A stretch of 32,500 nt of DNA from the NCBI RefSeq assembly GCF_037975245.1, contig NC_092571.1, positions 12,139,917 to 12,172,416 on the forward strand, written 5' to 3'. The translations under genes and the position numbers were made by a program. Shown one piece after another: positions 25,549-32,500 of this stretch. Origin of the DNA: Apostichopus japonicus. Lineage: Eukaryota > Echinodermata > Holothuroidea > Aspidochirotida > Stichopodidae. Below the pieces are notes generated by a model. That model saw nothing but the letters and a program-made list of their open reading frames with translations. It was not told where the DNA came from and ran no database searches. The stretch's first letter is position 1; the number at the start of each line of letters is the position of its first letter.

Positions 25549-26957
25549 CACACTAAACCATGGTATACGTTGCTGTTGCAGTCCCGAGTTTTCACCTCAT
25601 TACAATAATAGAACTATACACTGACAGTTTGCCAAAACTGTGGGATACCGCGGGAACCTTCGATAACATGAGACCAGCTAGTATTGAAGGGGGGGGGGGT
25701 CAGAATGTAGACCATGCCATCTGTGTTATGAAAGATAAAGACATAATAATTAGGATAAAAAGCGACAAACACAACAGTGAAGTGTGATAGCTTCAGAATG
25801 ATTTAATGCTCTCCTTTGATTAACCATGGGAGATTTAAAGGTCTACGGACATCTTTATGAACAACATTGTCCTAATCACTATAAAACGCATGATAACTCA
25901 TGAAAATAGCTGCAACAGTCTCCCATCAAAATCCATTAAAGATTGACCATTTTGAAAGTATTTTCTCAATTCTAGTTTTATTTATGAATGAACATTAGCT
26001 AATTATGCAAATTTGATGATGTGAAGGGGGAGTGACTGCCTAATTTTCTGTAATGTTATCCCCTTGTTTTCAGAACCTACATATCAAGGTCAAGATTGGC
26101 TAGATGTCCCTAGTACTTTAAAACTGCAATTTGGTCAAAAAACTCCTTCTTGTCCCCCCTTCCCCCCTTGGGGTGGCTTCTTTCCAGGAATCAGTCTTAA
26201 CTTATGCATCGATGAATCAGGGGGTTAAAAACTCCCTATAGCTGAATTAACTCCCAATAGAATTTTAATCTGTTCCTTTCAAAGTAATGCAGGGGGAAAA
26301 AAAGATTTCTCGATTGATTATCCAAATCTGAGAACTTTTTTTTTTGTCCTCTTCAATAAATATCATTCTCCACACAAAACAACCGTTAGTTATGGGTTAC
26401 GCATGCATGATGTACGATAAACTCATTATTGCCAGTACTTTACACTTATAGGTGTCGATTTTTGTAATTATTGGCGAAGGACATTCGCATGTGTTAAACT
26501 TTGCAAGAGGTATGCGTCAACGAACGGCAGTTTTATGCTTAAAGCGTTTAGAATTATATCGCCCTCGGAAAAATCACAGACAAATGAACTTTTCTTTCTG
26601 TGAAATGACAACTTCCGCGATTTATACCGAAAAAAATCTCTAATCTTTGTTGATTGCTGGTGTAGCTCTGTATACAAACAAAAGTGTGTGAAAGATTCGC
26701 TCGGAGATATGAGAAACTTACAACTGAATTATGTTATATTTCCCAATAGAACACCCCCGCAGTAATTTATTTCCGTGTTATTAACTTAACGCAAAGATTC
26801 AAGTATAAATTAGTATTTAATTTTTCGTTAGAGAGATATACTATTTGCTTGGCTTGTCATGTTTTATTTCTAAATTGTAAGATTAAAAGAAATTGATTTT
26901 TTTGAAGGTCTCCTTTGATTTGTGATTATTACTATCATGAAAGATGTCTGGAGGACG

Positions 26958-26961
<4 letters not shown>
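25547..26961. other. Gene-less stretch
   Basis: Includes a G10 run near 25690 and a C-rich patch at 26155-26170. Open frames at 25560-25787 and 26452-26677 show no motif, and those near 26468-26677 overlap on opposite strands. Confidence 0.4.
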
Positions 26962-27030
<69 letters not shown>

Positions 27031-27044
27031 ATATATATATATAT
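26962..27044. repeat. (TA)n microsatellite with ACAT interruptions
   Basis: About 83 bases of TA repeat, broken twice by ACATAT. Open frames of Tyr-Ile on both strands are artefacts of it. Confidence 0.95.
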
Positions 27045-27249
27045 CACACCTGTTCACTTCTGTCGTGAAACGTGTCAACTTGAAATGTTGGTAACTCGGA
27101 AATGGTACGTAGGAATTGACGCAATATTCACCGGGATGCATATGTAGTACGTGTTCCCCTCACATTTATCCAAATATTAAATATTTCCTCTGAACTATCC
27201 TTTAAAGTTAAACTTTGTTGTCTGGCACAGAGCTTATAATGAAGAGGTT

Positions 27250-27263
27250 GGGGGGGGGGGGGG
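27250..27263 (+). repeat. G14 homopolymer
   Basis: Fourteen consecutive G in AT-rich surroundings. Confidence 0.95.
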
Positions 27264-27894
27264 TCTACTACATTTAGAAATAATCTCCGCAGCCAGTTTT
27301 TCGCAATATAAGAGATTATGCTAGTCCAGGCGGGAATAAACAAAACTTTTGGTATAGGTTCGGAAAGATTGCACACCAGAAGACGATGATTGTTGCTTGC
27401 TTTAACAAAACGTGTTTAAGAGTGTTACGTGCTTCGTGTACTTTTCTAATCACGAGATAATATGATAATTTATAAGCCAGAAAGGAAGCCAAAATCACGA
27501 ATACCCTTTTGAAGATGGCCTTGGGATTAGTTATACATTGCTGATATGCGCTATGTTATGATTAATTGAAGATTACCATTGCATGTCACGTATTTCATTA
27601 TCTGATATTCCTTTTCAAAAATAAATTGCATTTTGAAATGATTATGTTTGGCAATGGTTCTTCGAACGAAAAATGTTATTAATGACGTAAGCTTTCTCTG
27701 CCCTGCAGACGCAATCGATACAATATAAATGTGATGGTGCGTTTTAAATGTTTATTGTCAAATAATTTGTCAAAATATTATAATAAAATACCTTTGAAAC
27801 AAAGAGAGGAGGCTCATTAGTTAATGAAAGTGGCTGAACTATCAAATCTAACACGAAGACTTGTAAATACACACACACATTCACACAAAAAAGG

Positions 27895-27950
27895 TAAGAG
27901 TTCGCAAGAGTTCGTTCAAGAGAGGCAAGAGTTCGTTTAAGTTCGCAAAC
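27895..27950 (+). repeat. Degenerate AAGAGTTCG tandem repeat
   Basis: AAGAGTTCG-type units recur about four times (AAGAGTTCGCAAGAGTTCG, then AAGAGAGG, CAAGAGTTCG and TTAAGTTCG). Too short and degenerate to classify further. Confidence 0.7.
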
Positions 27951-29657
27951 TTTGGCTTTTTTCGTCGTTCAACTAAGACGTAGTTGTATTAAAGATCTGC
28001 CAAACGTCACCATTTCAAATGTTAAAAAAAAAAACTGTAAAATTCTGAGATCACATGCACTTAAAGGTCTCGTCATTAATTTTGCGTTGTATCTGAAAGC
28101 AGACTGTTATAAGTGAGTGTGTAGGTATATATAATAACACGGTAGGGTGGACCTGTGTACTTAGGGAAACACGAGGAGACGAGCAAGCAGTAAACACATC
28201 TGTACACATGTTCTGTATTGTATACTGTATATGGATCGTTCATTTATTCTCCCATTCCAGAATTAACAGATGTTGTGATGCATTCTGGGATTTGTTTAAG
28301 ATCGACCCTATGAATAATTCATGAGATGAATCCACCTTATTATCATAGTTAGTCTCCATTGTAAGGATAGAAAATGCATTTCCATAAACAAAAAGAACAT
28401 ACTTCCTACGGATATATCCTTCACAGACAAGAACATTTTTTATGCATATTTCCTAGCGAGGGTGTGGATATGTATCTCATTATAACACAGACATTTGTTG
28501 CATAAATATAGTCACAACCGTATATTCCTATTGGAAGCTAACAACCTCTTGCACCGTTGCGGATTTCGATAAATATGACACGGACTCAACAATAAGCTTT
28601 CATTGGTGCACGTTGCAATATTATTTAACATAAATATTTTAGTCCAACTTTTCCACACAGCTAAAACAAAACTCAAGGTCCCTTGCAGCTACAACTGACA
28701 TTGTTTGAAAAATACTAGGGAGCAATAGGCTACAGAAAATCACAATTTTTTTTAAAAAACGATTTTCAGTTCTATTTCGAATGAACAACATTTATTAGCT
28801 ATACTTATATGTATTCAATAATTATTTCTATGTAAAAAAAAAATAAGGGACTGATGGGATATAGGGTTCCGATGTTCCTAAATACCTTTTATTAATGTGC
28901 AAAAAGACGTTATTTTCGCTTTTAATTAATAAGCGTTAGATTTGTAGATTTTTAAACCAAGTTTTCAAGGATTAGTGACCACACTAGAAATAAGATACGA
29001 TAAGCAGCCATAAGAAACACTCGAAAAACCTGAGCGGTCAATTTAGGATTCTTTGCCCGATATGAAAATTCCTGCAGCCGTTGGATAAGTTGGGACTTTT
29101 AAACCAGAGTATGAGGTATATTGTTATAGGAGTCAATGCCTTCTTTAAAGAGCTGAGGATAGAATTTCATGACACTGGACTGATATAGGGCAAGTATGGA
29201 AATTATAAGCCCTGCAGGTTTCTGCAATCCATTCAGTTTCAGCTTTGTTTCCTTTTTAATCCTCATAAAGGTGGTAGAACCTGAAAACGTTTGTCATAAA
29301 CGAAAAATTAAATTGATGACGCCGTTGTAAAACTAGAAATAGCATAGATATACTGTTTGATGTTGTTTGTTTGAAACTATATACAACTAAAATTGCCATG
29401 ATTTTGAAGAAAACGGTATTCTGTCAATTTTTGGGAATCAACTCGGTTTCTGCTATTATTACCAGACGAATAACTATAAGTAGTTATAGCATCCAAATGC
29501 AATACCTTTATTGTGAGAAATTGAGTACATATATGCGCAGTTACACATATCGGGATGAAGTTAATATTTGAAGAAAATTAATATTCGAGTGACTACTTTC
29601 TAAGTTTTTAATTGGCTCTTCCAGTCAACTACAAAACATTGATGTCATTTTAGGAGA

Positions 29658-29849
29658 TACTTTTAAGAAAAATTCGCACAGGAAAGAACCTGGGCACGAA
29701 AACCAAACTACCGAACGACTGATCCGCTCTCAAGCCCAGTCCCCTTGCATCGGGACTGTGACTGTGTGATCATCGTCAGGTGTGCATCACCATTCCCCTC
29801 GAAAGGGAACAGATACTACACATGATCTTAGCCAAATGGCCGAGAAGCA
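29658..29849 (-). mobile_element. U2 snRNA-headed SINE-like element with 11-bp target duplication
   Basis: Read on the - strand from 29851, the first ~42 nt match the 5' end of U2 snRNA: GCTTCTCGGCC(A)TTTGGC, CTAAGATCA and the branch-site-pairing region GTGTAGTATCTGTTC, with only a few differences. After TGTTC (near 29807) similarity to U2 stops and about 150 nt of unrelated sequence follow. That sequence contains hairpins TTCCC/GGGAA and CAGTCCC/GGGGACTG, and a final AATTTTTC. ATTTTAGGAGA flanks the unit at 29647-29657 and 29850-29860, as expected for target-primed retrotransposition. There is no poly-A tail. SINEs with U1/U2 heads (SINEU) are known from crocodilians. This could be a similar family, or a one-off chimeric retropseudogene. 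Confidence 0.8.
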
Positions 29850-29851
29850 AT
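29808..29851 (-). ncRNA. U2 snRNA 5'-domain sequence (partial)
   Basis: Covers stem-loop I and the branch-point recognition region of U2 (GTAGTA retained). It lacks stem IIa, the usual Sm site context and stems III/IV, so it is not a complete U2 gene. It forms the head of the inserted element described at 29658-29849. Confidence 0.85.
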
Positions 29852-29860
29852 TTTAGGAGA

Positions 29861-30232
29861 ATTAACAACAGACTACTTGCTCAGTTGATAGGTGACATTT
29901 TTACGAGCAAATAATGAGTGTAGCTATATTATTACATCATACAAACAAATAGGAAAGTTATTAACCGAAACACCGATAAGAAGCTGTATCTGATTGGATA
30001 AAAGAACTTAACTTTTGGAACACATCAATTAATTAAAAATGATATCGAAAATGCCTAAAATTACTTAATGTTTTGCCTTCCGTCATCCATTTTAAAGTTG
30101 TGGTCGGTGTGTCAATAGGGATGTAACATTATGTGTACATATTTTTTATTTGATAACACGTATAGTCTTGTTGGGGTTTTATTCCGTTACCATTTCACGA
30201 AGTTAGTCTTTGTACCATGAATTTGAATTCTT
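29861..30232. other. Gene-less stretch
   Basis: AT-rich sequence between the U2-headed element and the minisatellite; nothing recognisable. Confidence 0.5.
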
Positions 30233-30571
30233 ATTGCAAGACCTGGCTCCTCAGTATACCATACAAGACAACTCGTGTGTTTACTCAGAAACGGCCCCCT
30301 CAGTGTAAACCATTCAAGACATAGCGTGTGTATGCACAGAAACGGTCCCCTCAGTATAAACCATGCAAGACCTAGCGTGTGTATACACAATAACGGTCCC
30401 CTCAGTATGTACCATGTACGGCATGACGTGTGTATACACAGAAACTGTTTCCTCAGTATAAACCATGCACGACATGACGTGTGTATACACATAAACTGTC
30501 CGCTCAGTTTAAGCAATGCAAGACCTGGCGTGTGTATACACAGAAACTGTCTCCCCAGTATAAACCATTGC
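30233..30571. repeat. 51-bp minisatellite, about 6.7 copies
   Basis: CTCAGT anchors recur at 51-base spacing (first interval 49), with CAG at 30252, 30301, 30352, 30403, 30454, 30505 and 30556. Each unit also contains AAACCATGCAAGAC-like and GTGTATACAC blocks; the latter is a perfect 10-bp palindrome in most copies. Since 51 is 17 codons, long frames stay open on both strands (17-residue repeats such as LCIHT..LAWFILRGPF on the - strand). Both strands being open argues against either being a real protein. Confidence 0.92.
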
Positions 30572-32500
30572 TTAATACGATACATGGTCATGCAGTTAGA
30601 CCGTTGGAAGCTTGCGGTTACAACAAAAACCATATGTCACTTCGGCCAGTTCAAAACCAGTAGTTGTATCGTCTAAACACTGTAACGTCAAATTTAAGGC
30701 AATTGATACCCAATTTACCCATTTTAACTAGTACAAATGTTTCTATTCTGTTATTTTAATTTTTGCTTCAAAGCACTAGTGTTTTACAGTATGAATATAT
30801 TGCTTCTATCAGATAACGGCAAGGAACAGTTCATATACTGCCAGTACAAAAATGTCGAAGTATGATATGGGTGAACAATATAGACTGGTACATTAGAATA
30901 CGAAAATTGTCCCATCTGGCTGGCCAATTTGACCATAGATCACATCACATTATAGATTGACCATGGTAAGTTTAATAACTACCATATAAATATTTTCTTA
31001 TGATTAATGCCACTGTTCCATATTTTTGTACTTAAATAAAATGGCTAACTATAACGTACATCCGAGGTGCCTTAGCGCTGCTTACAAAAATCCCGAAGAA
31101 TCAATAACCACGGATGGAATGATTAGAATTTTCGTAACCACACTTTTCTAAACTGGAGTTGCAATAATATCAACACTTTTTCATCTGTTTTATTCGTTTC
31201 ACATCTATGAATATTCTGTTTAGTGTTTACTACGACACTGCCCGTTGCACACCATACAGCTAGGCTAGGTAAAATATATATCTATATACCGGTAGGCTAG
31301 GGAAATTCAATGTCTAGGCATAGGAAATGAACCAGAACACTGCTCTTCGAAGTGCCTTATACCGTACAAGCGCATACTTTATGTCACCAATGCTTATTGT
31401 TTATTGGGCCGTGGTAAATCTAGCGCCGGTTTCTCTGTCGTGAAAAACCTGTTTAAATAAGTATAACAACTAATTTAGATATGAAAAAAATATTACAAGT
31501 TTAAATTGAAAGTACGTCTTCGTGCATTTACCTCACTTAATAAAGAATGATGAAGAAGAATAAATGGATATTTCGACTTACGCTCGACAATTTTTGATAA
31601 CTCCCACATTATTTTCACTTTTTGTTATTAAATTTAGATTTGCAATTACCAGTGGTTTCATAGTACTTTTCTTAGTTGTTTTCTCCCAACATACAAATGT
31701 CAAATTCTCCTTTTTTTCCAATCACGAGTAAAAGCGCAAAATAATTTGCAGTCATATGAATTCTTCATTGTTTCTCCATGGTAACGCACTTCTATTACTT
31801 CACTGAGCTTGCTTAAAGCAGCCTACACGGTTTGTTTAGGTTTTGAACATTGTTAATTACATAATTTTGTTGATACAATGTTTAGAATACTGAAAGTTTA
31901 AAACAAAAATTCCTGCATTTTCTTACCATATTCTTCTTATATGATAATAATAATAAATAATAATAACGATAAAAATAATAATAAAAATAAAATAATAACC
32001 ATATTTGAAGACGCTGTTTTATCATTTTTGCCAATACTAACGACCTATAAATTCATGAATATATAATTTCAGTGTAATAAACAGCAAACGGTTAGTAAAA
32101 CTTCATCTGGAATATCTGACTTTTTTTGGGACAAATTAACACCTTACAATTAATATTTTGCTTTTTGCCAGTCGGTCAAATCTTAATAGAAAAGGTACTA
32201 CAAATAAACACTTCTGCAAGATAATATATATAAACATTAGTATCTTTTTTTAATTGCTGTTTTTGTGATTGTTGTTGTTAAGACGGAATAGGAATAAGTA
32301 ACTTAAGTCATTTCGCGTTTGTTTTCCAACTTCAATGCAAACGTTGACTTCTTTTTAAAGGAGCTTATAGTAGGCTATTATCTTCTTTTTGACACGTATG
32401 TGTTTACTGTATGATTAATATATCTCTATGGTGTGATTCGTGCAGCAGAAGGACACCTTTATACCACTGCTTTTAAAGTTTAATCCAATACACCTTTTTC
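30572..32500. other. Gene-less stretch
   Basis: AT-rich with an AAT/AAAAT-rich patch at about 31944-31998. An ATG directly abutting GTAAGT at about 30962-30970 could be a first-exon donor, but nothing downstream supports it. No other feature is recognisable. Confidence 0.4.

Larger units (their letters stand above)
27045..29646. other. Gene-less stretch
   Basis: Holds a G14 run (27250-27263), a short degenerate tandem repeat at 27895-27950 and otherwise AT-rich sequence. No exon or RNA gene is recognisable. Confidence 0.45.

Noticed and set aside
29658-29851. Functional U2 snRNA gene
   Set aside because: Only the first ~42 nt match U2; stem IIa, the usual Sm context and the 3' stems are absent, and the unit has a retro-insertion target duplication.
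30187-30676. Overlapping 148- and 133-residue repeat-bearing frames on opposite strands
   Set aside because: Both arise from a 51-bp minisatellite whose period is a multiple of three; no start context or splice evidence for either.

Overview
This is eukaryotic, almost certainly metazoan, DNA: AT-rich, with spliced exons separated by introns, long (TA)n tracts, many 10-14 base poly-G runs, and decayed DNA transposons and retroelements. The transposon ends (CAG..GGCGGATCCAGG, CAGTGGCGTAGCTA) and the general texture suggest a marine invertebrate, possibly an echinoderm. That placement is an impression, not a demonstration. There are no bacterial operons, CRISPR arrays or phage genes.

The only gene I can name is at 3520-4583 on the + strand. 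It is the last three coding exons of a membrane (receptor-type) guanylate cyclase: the C-terminal part of the catalytic domain, a short Ser/Lys-rich tail and the stop. Upstream exons are not visible, so the gene enters from before position 1. The intron after the first visible exon holds a second, decayed copy of that exon's 3' half together with its splice donor. Two copies of an unnamed ~300-bp repeat lie in opposite orientation on either side (866-1166 and 5783-6068).

6400-8240 (- strand) is a decayed retroelement with a reverse transcriptase followed by a GIY-YIG nuclease, which best fits a Penelope-like element. A 315-bp foldback element with a 5-bp target duplication sits in its reverse transcriptase, and removing it in silico keeps the frame open across the junction. 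12375-13217 (- strand) is the 3' end of a LINE, partly disabled by a 14-bp tandem duplication. 13218-15955 is a nest of hAT-like non-autonomous DNA elements abutting that LINE; two of its nested units have supporting target-site duplications.

15956-29646 is mostly gene-less. It holds one possible terminal exon (17741-17857), simple repeats and poly-G tracts. 29658-29849 (- strand) is a short element whose 5' end is the first ~42 nt of U2 snRNA joined to an unrelated structured body, flanked by an 11-bp target duplication. It looks like a U2-headed SINE or a chimeric retro-inserted RNA. 30233-30571 is a 51-bp minisatellite. The remainder to 32500 shows nothing I can assign.

The strongest candidates for something new are the U2-headed element, the foldback nested in the RT/GIY-YIG element, and the intronic partial exon duplication in the cyclase gene.
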